Counted from the first letter of the stretch, positions 45,734 through 54,530 are shown. The stretch: 64,000 nt of DNA from Sphingomonas faeni (GCF_024273235.1 NZ_JANBVH010000007.1:86338-150337); one strand, 5' to 3'. Made by a program: numbers and translations. The notes: generated from the sequence alone by a model not told the origin.

Positions 45734-46726
45734 ATGAGCACATTCCGAGCAGTCGTGATCGAAAAGAACCACACAGGCCAAACCGTCGCGCTGACGGATT
45801 TCAGCGAAGCCGATCGGATGGAAGGCGATGTCGAGCTTCGGGTGACGCACACCACGGTCAACTACAAGGACGGTCTGGCGATCACTGGCAAAGCCCCGGT
45901 CGTCCGGCGCTTCCCGATGATCCCCGGCGTCGATTGCGCCGGCGTGGTCGAGACGTCCAGCCATCCCGATTTCCAACCCGGCGATCGAGTCATCCTCAAC
46001 GGATGGGGCACGGGCGAAACCCATCTCGGCGCCTTCGCTGAAAAGAGCCGGGTCAAGGGCGACTGGCTGGTGCCGTTACCTGCTGACCTGACGCCGTCCG
46101 AAGCGATGGCGATCGGTACCGCAGGCTATACCGCGATGCTCAGCATTCTCGCGTTGGAGAAGCATGGACTGCAGCCAGCCGATGGGCCGGTCATCGTCAC
46201 CGGTGCGGCCGGCGGCGTCGGTTCGATCGCGATCACGCTGTTGGCGAAGGCAGGCTGGCACGTCATCGCGTCGACCGGTCGGGCCGAGGAAGCGGACTAT
46301 CTCGAGGGCCTTGGCGCCGCCGAAATCATCGACCGCAACGAACTGTCCAGTCCCGGGCGGCCGCTCGGTAAGGAACGCTGGATCGCCGGTGTCGATAGCG
46401 TGGGATCGCATACTTTGGCCAACGTCCTGTCGATGACCCGATATGGCGGCGCGGTCACGGCCTGCGGTTTGGCGCAAGGGATGGACCTTCCGGGCTCGGT
46501 GGCGCCCTTCATCCTGCGCGGCGTCTCTCTACTCGGCATCGATTCCGTCATGTGCCCGAAGCCGCGCCGTCTCGAAGCCTGGGCGCGTCTTGCGACCGAT
46601 CTGGATCGCGAGCGGCTGGGACGGATCACTTCGACCATCCGCCTGGAAGACGTCATCGCGGCCGGGACCGACATCCTGGCAGGAAAGGTACGCGGGCGCC
46701 TCGTCGTCGAGATCGAACAGGAATGA
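45734..46726 (+). CDS. acuI: MDR-type NADPH oxidoreductase, AcuI/YhdH family
   Basis: A 330-residue medium-chain reductase without zinc sites. [30 protein letters not shown] is typical of the YhdH/AcuI family, and [23 protein letters not shown] is the nucleotide-binding motif, with ASTGR suggesting NADPH. AcuI reduces acryloyl-CoA to propionyl-CoA, detoxifying acrylate. AAGGAG precedes the ATG. With the TetR gene it makes a self-contained acrylate-type response unit. Confidence 0.86.
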   Translation: MSTFRAVVIEKNHTGQTVALTDFSEADRMEGDVELRVTHTTVNYKDGLAITGKAPVVRRFPMIPGVDCAGVVETSSHPDFQPGDRVILNGWGTGETHLGAFAEKSRVKGDWLVPLPADLTPSEAMAIGTAGYTAMLSILALEKHGLQPADGPVIVTGAAGGVGSIAITLLAKAGWHVIASTGRAEEADYLEGLGAAEIIDRNELSSPGRPLGKERWIAGVDSVGSHTLANVLSMTRYGGAVTACGLAQGMDLPGSVAPFILRGVSLLGIDSVMCPKPRRLEAWARLATDLDRERLGRITSTIRLEDVIAAGTDILAGKVRGRLVVEIEQE

Positions 46727-46760
46727 GCGGATCGATCTGAGCGGCCGCGCGGGCCGCCGC

Positions 46761-47066
46761 TCAGATCAGGTCTTCCAACTGCTTCAGGAACGCCGCGATA
46801 TTCTTCTCGTCGCGCTTGTAATAGGTCCAGGGCCCGATGCGCTGAGAGGTCACGAGCTTGGCGCGCTGCAAAGCAGTCAGGTAGAGAGAGACAGTCGACT
46901 GGGAGAGGCCCGCGCGCTCCTGGATGATGCTCACGCAGACACCTACGTCTTCGGGATCGACCTCCTGCTCGGGATAGTTCCTGCGCGGGTCCTTGAGCTT
47001 CGCCAGGATTGCCAGCCGGGCGGGATTGTCGAGAGCCTTCAGGGCTTCATTGAGGTCGATGCTCAT
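46761..47066 (-). CDS. ArsR-like winged-helix regulator (copy A)
   Basis: A 101-residue winged helix-turn-helix protein: ALKALDNPARLAILAKLKDP, then GLSQSTVSLYLTALQRAKLV as recognition helix. One Cys (VGVCVSIIQ) lies just before that helix. No arsenic-type Cys pair is present, so it may sense an electrophile or redox change rather than metal. GGAGG precedes the ATG. About three quarters of its residues match copy B at 48419. An inverted repeat is found 13-44 bases upstream of its start. Confidence 0.85.
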   Translation of the reverse strand: MSIDLNEALKALDNPARLAILAKLKDPRRNYPEQEVDPEDVGVCVSIIQERAGLSQSTVSLYLTALQRAKLVTSQRIGPWTYYKRDEKNIAAFLKQLEDLI

Positions 47067-47078
47067 GCTCCTCCATGT

Positions 47079-47110
47079 AGCGATGTTTTTCAATATTACA
47101 ATATATCGCT
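47079..47110. promoter_or_regulatory. Inverted repeat upstream of ArsR copy A
   Basis: AGCGAT at 47079 and ATCGCT at 47105 face each other across an AT-rich centre that includes CAATATA. The ATATCGC half-site is shared with the promoters of the OYE and aldehyde dehydrogenase genes nearby. Confidence 0.55.
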
Positions 47111-47406
47111 GCGCTGTGGGATGCCGCGCGACGTCCAGAAGTCACCGGCCCTTTGTGAAGATGCCATCGATCGCGAAGAGATCTGACACCACAGTAATGG
47201 CAACGCCTCGACGAACCCGGCATCTACTCCCGCAAGGACAGCGAGATAGAAAATCCACGACCGCAGGTTCCTCAGTGCTGCGACGGCTTGTCCATCTCGA
47301 TCCCAAGTTTGTCGATGCCAGCCGGGTCCTGCATGTCGGGTGGCGGATCCTATATCAGGAAAGCGCCGCAGACCATTTCGTGCGCCCCTGTGTTGCTCCG
47401 GCCATT

Positions 47407-48377
47407 TCATGGCGCATGCGCTCTGAAACGCGGCACGATGTGCGAGCCCAACTCTTCGACCACCTCAGGGGCCGGGCGGCGGCCATATTTGAGGTTGAGG
47501 ATGACGTGATCGACGCCGATCACTTCCAGGGTTTCCAAAAGCGTCAGCAGATGATCCCGCCCCAGCCTGAAGCCCAGATGGATCGGCGACGGCGGCGTGG
47601 CCGGATGCGCGTCGAGATCGATATAGAGCGACTGGAGGAACGGCTTGTAGGTCTCACCCGCCTGTTCCCTGACCGCCGCCCGCCAGCTTTCCACGAACAG
47701 CTGCTGCGCCTGGGGCGGCCGGGGATAGGTCATCCATCCGCTGCTCTCCCGCGCGATCCATTCCATCGACTGACGGCTGTTGCCCGTCACGAAGAACGGG
47801 AGCTCATTCGTGGTGGGCCTGGGGATCAGGTCGGCGCCCGCCAGCAGCCCGCGGCTCCATTGCAGCGGCTCGAAGCTGGTGCGCTGGGCGCGGCGGATGA
47901 TGTCCAGATTTTCGCGGAAAACATCGCCTCGCTGGTCGGGGTCCACGCCGAATGCCGGGAACTCGACCGGACGGTCGCCGGTGGCGACACCCAGGAGCAA
48001 GCGGCCACCGCTCAACTGGTCCACGCTGGCCGCAGCCTTGGCCGTATGGAGCGGATGGCGCAGCGGGATCGCGATCGACGCGGTGCCGAGAGCGATTGTC
48101 GATGTGCGGGCGGCGATGAAGCCCAGATAGACCCACGGGTCGAAGACCTGCCCCGTGTCGCCGAAACTCGGATCGCGCAGCGGCACGTCGCGGAACCAGA
48201 GCGTCGAGAAGCCAAGCTCCTCGGCGCGATGGGCTAGTTCCGCCTGGTGTAGCATGGTCGGCATTTCGTCTGGAAGGCCTCGATGGGGAAGAACAGCCCC
48301 AGGGTCAGATGGCCCGCCTTGAAGGTATGACGAAAACTTCGATGCTGCTGATAAGGGATCGTGCTGGGCTGATACAT
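47407..48377 (-). pseudogene. Luciferase-like (LLM) flavin monooxygenase with frameshift
   Basis: The protein starts MYQPSTIPYQQHRSFRHTFK with AAGGA upstream, reads to GLFFPIEAF, and must then shift frame near 48273 to continue as PDEMPTMLHQAELAHRAEELG. The family sequence is continuous across this point, and one missing C in the CCAGAC run explains it. The rest is intact: GQVFDPWVYLGFIAARTS, AASVDQLSGGRLLLGVATGD and VTGNSRQSMEWIA fit the TIGR03571-type FMN oxidoreductases, total about 323 residues. It lies between the two ArsR copies. Either recently inactivated or a sequencing error. Confidence 0.8.
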
Positions 48378-48418
48378 CGTGAGGTTTCCTTGCTTTCGGT
48401 TGCCCGGCGGGCACTTCG

Positions 48419-48724
48419 TCAAATCATGGATTGGAGGCTCGCCAGATATGTCGAGATATTTTCCTCGTTCCGCTTGTAGTAAGTCCAAGGCCCCACACGT
48501 CGGGACGTGACTAGTTGAGCGCGCTGCAAGGCGGTCAAATACAAAGACACTGTCGACTGGGAGAGGCCGGATCGCTCCTGGATGGCGCTTACGCAGACAC
48601 CAACCTGTTCGGGATCGACTTCCTGCCCAGGGAAGTTTTTGCGCGGGTCTTTCAGCCACCCGAGAATTGCGAGGCGCGTCGGGTTGTCGAGAGCTTTCAG
48701 CGCGTCTTTGATATCGATGCCCAT
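48419..48724 (-). CDS. ArsR-like winged-helix regulator (copy B)
   Basis: A 101-residue paralogue of the regulator at 46761 with the same GLSQSTVSLYLTALQRAQLV recognition region and single Cys (VGVCVSAIQ). It lies just upstream of the frameshifted monooxygenase on the same strand and downstream of the OYE gene. The ribosome site is weak; a GTG five codons earlier is an alternative start. Two copies flanking one enzyme suggest a duplication of a regulator-enzyme cassette. Confidence 0.83.
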   Translation of the reverse strand: MGIDIKDALKALDNPTRLAILGWLKDPRKNFPGQEVDPEQVGVCVSAIQERSGLSQSTVSLYLTALQRAQLVTSRRVGPWTYYKRNEENISTYLASLQSMI

Positions 48725-48803
48725 TGGAGTTGTACGCACCTGTTACCGGCGCCGCACCGGAGCACAGGCCGCGCCCGGATGTCCGGACGCAGCCCGAAAA
48801 CCC

Positions 48804-49928
48804 CTAGTCCTGATAGGCCGGATAGTCGGTGTAGCCCTTGTCGGTGCCGCCATACATGGTCGCCGGATCCACCGGATTGAACGGCCAGCTATGGGCGATA
48901 CGCTCCGGCAGATCGGGGTTCGCGATAAAGGGACGGCCGAAGGCGATCAGGTCGCCCCAGCCAGCCTCGACCACGCGGACGCCGCGCTCCGGGGTGTATT
49001 TGCCAGCGTAGAGGATCTTGCCGCTGAAAGCTTTGCGTACATCTGCGCGGAAATCTTCGGGCAACTCCGGCGCATTCTCCCAATCGGCCTCGGCCAGCGA
49101 GAGATAGGCGATCCCGACCTCCTCAAGCACCTTCACGGCCTCGATATAGGTCTTGTGGGGATCCTCCTCGACGAGACCCAGATAGACGCGATCCTCCTCG
49201 GTCGTGGCGAACAGCGGGGCAAATCGCACGCCCATCCGGTCCTTGCCAACGACATCCGCGACAGCCTGCGTCACCTCGCGCAGGAAGCGTAGCCTGTTCT
49301 GCAGCGAGCCGCCATATTCATCGTCGCGCCGGTTGGTGTGAGCCGAGATGAATTGGTTCACCAGATAGCCGTTGGCGCTGTGGATCTCGACGCCGTCGAA
49401 ACCCGCATCGAGCGCATTGCGCGCCGCCTGGGCATAGAGCTGCACCAGTTCCTTGACCTCGGCGGTGGTCAGCGCACGCGGCGGCGACGGCAGCGCCAGT
49501 GCGCCCTGCCCCGGACCGGTTTCGATGAACACCTTGACGTTGTCGGCCGGGATCGCCGACGGCGCGACCGGAGCGGCCCCGCCCGGCTGCAGCGAGGTGT
49601 GGGACACGCGTCCGACATGCCACAGCTGTAGGAAAATGATGCCGCCCTCGGCATGCACTGCGTCGATTACCCTGCGCCAGCCTTCGACCTGCTCAGGGCT
49701 GTGGATGCCCGGCGTCCAGGCATAGCCCTGCCCGCGCGGCTCGATCTGCGTCCCCTCGGTCACCATCAAGCCGGCGCCGGTGCGCTGGCGGTAATAGTCC
49801 GCCATCAGGTCGTTGGGGATGTTGCCCGGCTGGGAGCTGCGCGAGCGCGTGAGCGGCGGGAGGACGATCCGGTTACGCAGGGTGTATGGCCCTAGCCGGA
49901 CGTTGTCGAAGAGAACCAAGTTCTTCAT
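48804..49928 (-). CDS. Alkene reductase, Old Yellow Enzyme family
   Basis: A 374-residue FMN enzyme that reduces activated C=C bonds of enals, quinones or nitro compounds with NAD(P)H. Marks include NRIVLPPLTRSRS, LQLWHVGRVSH, GFDGVEIHSANGYLVNQF (the HxxN pair binding substrate), RRDDEYGGSLQNRLRFL and the C-terminal FGRPFIANPDLPER. AGGAG lies 7 bases before the ATG. The promoter has an ATATCGCG-type site shared with neighbouring genes. The nearest relatives are NemA-type reductases. Confidence 0.92.
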   Translation of the reverse strand: MKNLVLFDNVRLGPYTLRNRIVLPPLTRSRSSQPGNIPNDLMADYYRQRTGAGLMVTEGTQIEPRGQGYAWTPGIHSPEQVEGWRRVIDAVHAEGGIIFLQLWHVGRVSHTSLQPGGAAPVAPSAIPADNVKVFIETGPGQGALALPSPPRALTTAEVKELVQLYAQAARNALDAGFDGVEIHSANGYLVNQFISAHTNRRDDEYGGSLQNRLRFLREVTQAVADVVGKDRMGVRFAPLFATTEEDRVYLGLVEEDPHKTYIEAVKVLEEVGIAYLSLAEADWENAPELPEDFRADVRKAFSGKILYAGKYTPERGVRVVEAGWGDLIAFGRPFIANPDLPERIAHSWPFNPVDPATMYGGTDKGYTDYPAYQD

Positions 49929-49941
49929 TTCATTACTCCTA

Positions 49942-49963
49942 AATATCGCGAAGTTTCGATGTT
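49942..49963. promoter_or_regulatory. Operator-like site in the OYE promoter
   Basis: AATATCGCGAAGTTTCGATGTT carries an ATATCGCGAA half facing a partial TTCGATGTT half, 13 bases upstream of the OYE start. The half-site matches that of the aldehyde dehydrogenase promoter. Confidence 0.5.
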
Positions 49964-49997
49964 GCGAGGCATGGATATGCCTCGCAACCACTCGATC

Positions 49998-51494
49998 TCA
50001 GTACAGTCCAAACGAAGCCTCGTTGAGGCTGACGATGATGTTCTTCTTCTGGCTGTAGGCTTCGAGCATGGACTTGTGGGTCTCGCGGCCGATGCCCGAC
50101 TTCTTGTAGCCGCCGAACGGAGCGTGCGCGGGAAGCTCGTGATAGGTGTTGACCCACATCCGGCCCGTCTCGACCGCGCGCGCCACGCGGATGGCGCGAT
50201 TGATGTCCTGGGTCCACACGCCGCCGGCGAGGCCATAGTCCGACGCATTGGCCAGCGCGATGACCTCCTCCTCGTCCTTGAACGGCAGCACGACGACCAC
50301 CGGACCGAATATTTCTTCCTGGGCGACGCGCATGTCGTTGCGAACATCGACGATGATCGTCGGCTGGATGAAGAAGCCGTCGTCATAATCGCCGCCGGTC
50401 AGGCGATTGCCGCCGGTCAGGATGCGGGCGCCCTCTTCCGTGGCGAGCTTGATATAGCCCATGATGCGGTCGGTCTGGGTCTGGCTGACCTGCGCGCCCA
50501 TCTGGGTGTTCTCGTCGAGCGGATCGCCGACGCGGACGCTCTCGAACCGCTGCTTCAGATCGCCGACGAAGTGATCGTAGATCGATTCATGAACGAACAG
50601 CCGAGCGCCGGATTCGCAGACCTCGCCCTGGTTCCAGAGGATACCCAACGCGGCAGCCTCGACCGCCCGATCCCAGTTCGCATCGGGGAAGATGATGTTG
50701 GCGGACTTCCCGCCCAGCTCGAGGGTTGCTGGGATGAGTTTCTTCGCAGCAGCTTCCGCCACCACCCCACCGACACGGGTCGAACCGGTGAAGGCCAGCT
50801 TGCTGATCTGCGGGTGATCGAGGATCGCCTGCCCGGCCACCGCGCCGGTGCCCGAGACGATATTGACCACGCCGGCCGGAAGCACCAGGGCGAAGATCTT
50901 AGCGAGTTCGAGGATTGTGACCGGCGTCATCTCGGACGGCTTGATCACCACCGTATTGCCCGTTGCGATCGCCGGCGCGATCTTCCAGGCAGCCATCAGC
51001 AGCGGGAAGTTCCAGGGAATGACCTGCCCAACGATACCGATCGGCTCGTTGATCGTCAGGCTCATCGTCTGCTCGTCGATCATCGCCACTTCGTCCGAAT
51101 GGCTGCGGATCACGCCGGCGAAATAGCGGAAGTGATCGATCGCCAGCGACACGTCGAGCCGAGCCTCGCGGACGGGCTTGCCGACATCCATGCTTTCGAG
51201 AATGACGAAGCGGTCGGCATCGGCCTCGAACAGGTCGGCGATCTTGAGGAGCGCATTCGAACGCTCGGTCGCGGAGGTCTTGCGCCAGCTCTGGAAGGCG
51301 CGGGCAGCGGCCTGGACGGCGCGGTCGACGTCGTCGGCGGTGCCGTTAGGGGTGCGCGTCAAATAGGCGCCGTTGGCGGGGTTGATGCTCTCGATCGTCT
51401 CGCCATTTTCACCCTCGACCCACTGATTGTCGATGAAGTGACCGTAGCTGGTATCGGGAGCGTAGATCGAAGCGGGCTTGGTTGACGTCAGCAT
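49998..51494 (-). CDS. NAD(P)-dependent aldehyde dehydrogenase
   Basis: A 498-residue aldehyde dehydrogenase. PWNFPLLMAAWKIAPAIATGN and IVIKPSEMTP-like TVVIKPSEMTP bind cofactor, LELGGKSANI holds the general-base Glu, GEVCESGARLF holds the nucleophile Cys, and EEIFGPVVVVLPF and PFGGYKKSGIGRE complete the family set. The closest subgroup is the class with acetaldehyde and betaine-aldehyde enzymes. It is 69 bases upstream of the OYE gene on the same strand, and its own promoter has a strong inverted repeat. Confidence 0.93.
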   Translation of the reverse strand: MLTSTKPASIYAPDTSYGHFIDNQWVEGENGETIESINPANGAYLTRTPNGTADDVDRAVQAAARAFQSWRKTSATERSNALLKIADLFEADADRFVILESMDVGKPVREARLDVSLAIDHFRYFAGVIRSHSDEVAMIDEQTMSLTINEPIGIVGQVIPWNFPLLMAAWKIAPAIATGNTVVIKPSEMTPVTILELAKIFALVLPAGVVNIVSGTGAVAGQAILDHPQISKLAFTGSTRVGGVVAEAAAKKLIPATLELGGKSANIIFPDANWDRAVEAAALGILWNQGEVCESGARLFVHESIYDHFVGDLKQRFESVRVGDPLDENTQMGAQVSQTQTDRIMGYIKLATEEGARILTGGNRLTGGDYDDGFFIQPTIIVDVRNDMRVAQEEIFGPVVVVLPFKDEEEVIALANASDYGLAGGVWTQDINRAIRVARAVETGRMWVNTYHELPAHAPFGGYKKSGIGRETHKSMLEAYSQKKNIIVSLNEASFGLY

Positions 51495-51540
51495 TGTGCA
51501 TCTCCTTGGTGCGTGAGTGACAGCGCCAAGGTAACTATGA

Positions 51541-51564
51541 ATCGAGATATGGCAATATCGCGAT
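51541..51564. promoter_or_regulatory. Inverted repeat in the aldehyde dehydrogenase promoter
   Basis: ATCGAGATAT-GGCA-ATATCGCGAT pairs in 9 of 10 positions around a four-base centre, 46 bases upstream of the start. It is the best-preserved example of the ATATCGCG half-site in this region. Confidence 0.65.
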
Positions 51565-51691
51565 GCATAGACTTATTTTATGTATTCTTTTTTCCCTTTT
51601 AAATCAGAAGGACAGATGCGCCGTGGAACGGGTTGCGGAGCCTAGGCGCGCTATATTGGCAGCGTCATGCAGGGGCTTTAGGGCATGTCGT

Positions 51692-52114
51692 CTAACTCTG
51701 GCTAACGGCAAGCCGATCCACCGAGGCCAAAATTGCTGCCCGATGTTCGTTCTCTCGGCGTGCCATTTCCTCATGGCTGCACAACGGGATCGGCTCAGGC
51801 GCTCTTCGGTAAAATTGCACGAGAAAGCGGACGGGTCCCAGCGGTTCGACGCAGTGAAGGATGGTTGGCTCGACCACGCCTGGTGCGCAATCCGGCGCAA
51901 GGATGCTCACGGCACCGGTCCGCCTCTGGTCTGTTACGTGGTAGCGCAAACGACCCTCTGCGACCTGTATCAGACCCCAGACGCCAGCCTTGGTGCAATG
52001 GTCCCTGAGTAGCCCGGCAGGAACAGAGGATTCGGTGAAGATGTCGGTCTGTCGGTACAAAACCAGACCCTCAGGAAGCTCATTCGGGCTTTGAGAAGGC
52101 GTGTTGATGTCCAT
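51692..52114 (-). CDS. DUF1971 domain protein
   Basis: A 140-residue cupin-like DUF1971 protein (LPEGLVLYRQTDIFTESSVPAGLLRDH, KAGVWGLIQVAEGRLRY, IVEP-like GVVEPTILHCVEPLGPVRFLVQF). The domain also occurs at the end of some TehB tellurite methyltransferases. The ATG overlaps the globin stop (TGATG), so it is coupled to the globin. DUF1971 with a haem protein points to handling of reactive nitrogen or oxygen species, by inference. Confidence 0.78.
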   Translation of the reverse strand: MDINTPSQSPNELPEGLVLYRQTDIFTESSVPAGLLRDHCTKAGVWGLIQVAEGRLRYHVTDQRRTGAVSILAPDCAPGVVEPTILHCVEPLGPVRFLVQFYRRAPEPIPLCSHEEMARRENEHRAAILASVDRLAVSQS

Positions 52115-52557
52115 CACGCCGCCTCGGCGTACAGCGTCTTCTCGCGCGATATCAGGACTTCGGCGAGGAACCAGTAGGCTTCGCCCCATGCCGCTAGAAC
52201 CCTCTCGTCTACCGCATCGCCCAGCACATCCTTGATCGCCGGGAGCAGCGCGTTTGCGACCGCGGGATAGTGTTCCGGCTTGATATGGGTGGCGATGTGG
52301 CGAGCAGCGATGCGCTCGATAGCGGGCTTCAACGCATCCAGCTTGTCGGCGTTCTGCGCAAAAGCAAGGATGGCGGCAGCCAGCCGCTTTGGCTGCTCGC
52401 CCGATTTCTGGGCTGCTAAGTCGAATAGCGCCTTGATTTCCGGATCAACGAACAAGCGTTCGTACATGCGCGTTGTGATTTCTACCCCGTGCTGCTGGAG
52501 CGCGGGCGCAGTCGACTTGATGACGATTATAGTCTCGGGCGAAAGCGATTTAGTCAT
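52114..52557 (-). CDS. Single-domain bacterial globin
   Basis: A 147-residue globin like the haem domain of flavohaemoglobin. The proximal His is His87 in ARHIATHIKPEHYP, the distal Tyr is Tyr32 in TRMYERLF, and AWGEAYWFLAEVLI is the C-terminal helix with the conserved Glu. No reductase domain follows, so a partner reductase would be needed for nitric oxide dioxygenation. AGGAG lies 7 bases before the ATG. It forms a two-gene unit with the DUF1971 gene. Confidence 0.88.
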   Translation of the reverse strand: MTKSLSPETIIVIKSTAPALQQHGVEITTRMYERLFVDPEIKALFDLAAQKSGEQPKRLAAAILAFAQNADKLDALKPAIERIAARHIATHIKPEHYPAVANALLPAIKDVLGDAVDERVLAAWGEAYWFLAEVLISREKTLYAEAA

Positions 52558-53220
52558 GATTTGCTCCTGAGGTTGTCGTCATATGTCGTAAGTAAAGGAC
52601 GCATTTGTGTAAAAGGGTGCCCCCAAGAAGGCGCTACCTTGCTGGAGCGCATGGTTCGATCAGCTAATTCGACCATGTGGTTGGCACACCGGTTGTGCCA
52701 TTAGGCGTAAGCCAAGCGCCATGCAGGGAGTTTCCTCGAAGCGGGATACGTGCGCGGCGCCTGTCGAAGCTGGGCCGGCGCCCAAGAGTTACCGTAGAGG
52801 TTTTCGTTTGGCGCTCATCCTCGTTGCGACCTGTTGCCAATATATCGCAGCGCGATACAATCGTGCAAGCGATTTGAGCACTCTCCAAGTCTCAGATAGA
52901 ATTAGCTACTGAAGGCGTTCGGCTACCGCTACTCTGAGGCGCTACGGTTGGCCGGCAAGCTCAGCAGGGCTGTCGTTGGGGAGAGGATGCGCCGGGACAC
53001 CGGCTGTTTGCCGGCCGTAGCATCGCTAGGTACGTTCCAAGATATCGCCCAGGCTGTTGCAGGGAAGGTCAGGATAGCTTGCGTGCTGGCCGCATGAGGA
53101 TTTGATAGTACCAACGACGAGACCGTCGCGCACGACGACAATGGGGTAATATCAATCCGCAGTTCGAATGGTCGATGAAAGTTCAATGACTTTTACGAGA
53201 TTCAACTGTGCAGCGAGTTT
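52558..53220. other. Gene-free stretch with operator-like palindrome
   Basis: About 660 bases without a supported gene. It holds the palindrome at 52843-52857, and on the minus strand near 52750-52780 the phrase LGRRPSFDR, which recalls the start of a TetR protein but is not followed by one. It is probably the remains of one or more lost genes. Confidence 0.4.
52843..52857. promoter_or_regulatory. Palindrome in gene-free region
   Basis: TATCGCAGCGCGATA has perfect TATCGC/GCGATA arms, and the preceding CAATA gives it the same CAATATATCGC string as the ArsR copy A promoter. Its regulated gene appears to be lost, unless it acts on the globin promoter 290 bases away. Confidence 0.45.
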
Positions 53221-53529
53221 TTGCTTTTGCAGACATATTCAATTAGTTCTATTAAGAAATATTGGAGATTCCTGATTATCAGCTTTATCACTATTTTGCT
53301 TTCTCTAACCATAGCTCTTCTTTCAGACTTACTCTGGCGAGCGGAAGCGAGAGCCGGCAAAATATTGTTGACCGCCATTACGATGGTTGCACTAATCGTC
53401 GCAATTGGGATCGCTCAGGTAGGCTCATCCGAACAAACGGACCCTTTAGTTCCTTGGGTTGCTATTTTGTCAGCGACGCTCCTGCTAAAGTGGCTTCATA
53501 CCATATTCCGGGAAACCGACGGAAAATGA
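53221..53529 (+). CDS. Small AT-rich membrane protein
   Basis: A frame of about 100 residues with three hydrophobic helices (FLIISFITILLSLTIALLSDLLW, ILLTAITMVALIVAIGIAQV, WVAILSATLLLKWLHTIF). There is no early ATG; TTG codons at 53221 and 53227 are the possible starts. Its GC content and codon use are clearly lower than those of the neighbours, suggesting transfer from elsewhere. No family is recognised. Confidence 0.42.
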   Translation: MLLQTYSISSIKKYWRFLIISFITILLSLTIALLSDLLWRAEARAGKILLTAITMVALIVAIGIAQVGSSEQTDPLVPWVAILSATLLLKWLHTIFRETDGK

Positions 53530-53721
53530 CGCAATTGCTCGGCCTGCATCGGGATACGCCCTGCGTGCCGACACACGGTACCGGCGATGGGTGTCAGCAA
53601 GGTTTTCAGCGCCGTTGACCCTTGAAACGCTAAGCGCTCCGGTCCGTTAAGGCCGCGCTTCTCTCTGCCCGTCGCGGCCGATAATGGAGATACTCATACC
53701 GGCCATGATCTAGCAATTTAC

Positions 53722-54213
53722 TCATGGGTGCGTCCTCGATTTGCCGATCACCTGAGCGATAGCCTCGGTCGCGCAGCGTTCGTCATTGGCCGATCCGCCT
53801 GACCCAGCGACGCCGATACCCCCGATCACGTCACCATTTACGACAATCGGCATGCCACCGCCCAACAGGAGCAGTTCTGGAATAGTGACGAGGTTACGGG
53901 ACGTCGGATCTGTTGCTGCTCGCTCAGCCAGGACGGTCGTGCTAGCCTTGGTTGACAATGCGGTGAACGCCTTGCGCTGGGCGGCTAGCGTGTTGTGCGG
54001 ACCGATGTCGTCGCCGCGCTGGAGCGAGACCAGATTTCCGCCTCGATCGACGACCGCGACCACGGCCTCCCTACCGACCGTACGGCACGAAGCGATTGCG
54101 GCACCCGTCAGGCTGTTGGCCAGCGCCAGCGACACGATTTTACGCTCCAACGGTACCGCGGGTATTGTGGCGGCGATTGCCGCGGGCAGGAGAACAATTA
54201 GACTCAGCGCCAT
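53722..54213 (-). CDS. GlcG/HbpS family haem-binding-like protein (exported)
   Basis: A 163-residue protein with a short signal (LIVLLPAAIAATIPA) followed by the GlcG/HbpS domain: VAVVDRGGNLVSLQRGDDIGP, AQRKAFTALSTKAST, PIVVNGDVIGGIGVAGSGGSANDERCA. Members bind haem or corrinoids, or accompany glycolate and propanediol genes. Here it is last in an operon with an amidohydrolase and 5-hydroxyisourate hydrolase; its role there is unclear. AAAGG precedes the ATG. Confidence 0.8.
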   Translation of the reverse strand: MALSLIVLLPAAIAATIPAVPLERKIVSLALANSLTGAAIASCRTVGREAVVAVVDRGGNLVSLQRGDDIGPHNTLAAQRKAFTALSTKASTTVLAERAATDPTSRNLVTIPELLLLGGGMPIVVNGDVIGGIGVAGSGGSANDERCATEAIAQVIGKSRTHP

Positions 54214-54239
54214 GATGTGACCTTTCAAAGATAAACAGT

Positions 54240-54519
54240 GCGGGCGCATCAGGCGACACCGGCTGCAATCAGCGCGGCCCACCCGACCAAGAACGCCAAC
54301 ACGAGCCATGTCAGGATCGCACCGCCCGCTCGCGGCACGTTGGAACGGCGCATATTCGACCAGATTGGCCTGCGTGCGCATCCGGCCGGCAAGCAAATCC
54401 CCACCGCCGTCACCAATCAGCACATTGTCGCGCAACCGCATGCGAAAGATTCGCAGGCCAAGCCAGAGGTTGATGGTCCCAAGGGAGGCCGATGCCGCTA
54501 GCGTGACGGGAAGCGTCAT
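54240..54519 (-). pseudogene. MAPEG-family membrane protein with internal deletion
   Basis: The frame opens with MTLPVTLAASASLGTINLWL and RMRTQANLVEYAPF, a standard MAPEG start, then breaks. The final helix (RAGGAILTWLVLAFLVGWAA) is found in another frame directly afterwards. About 40-50 residues of the middle are missing, including two of the four helices. MAPEG proteins are membrane glutathione-linked enzymes; this copy should be inactive. It lies inside the purine-type operon. Confidence 0.7.
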
Positions 54520-54530
54520 GCTGGTCAGGC

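Noticed and set aside
47096..47410. Minus-strand frame between ArsR copy A and the LLM gene
   Set aside because: Composition is irregular and it overlaps the operator-like repeat; no family likeness.
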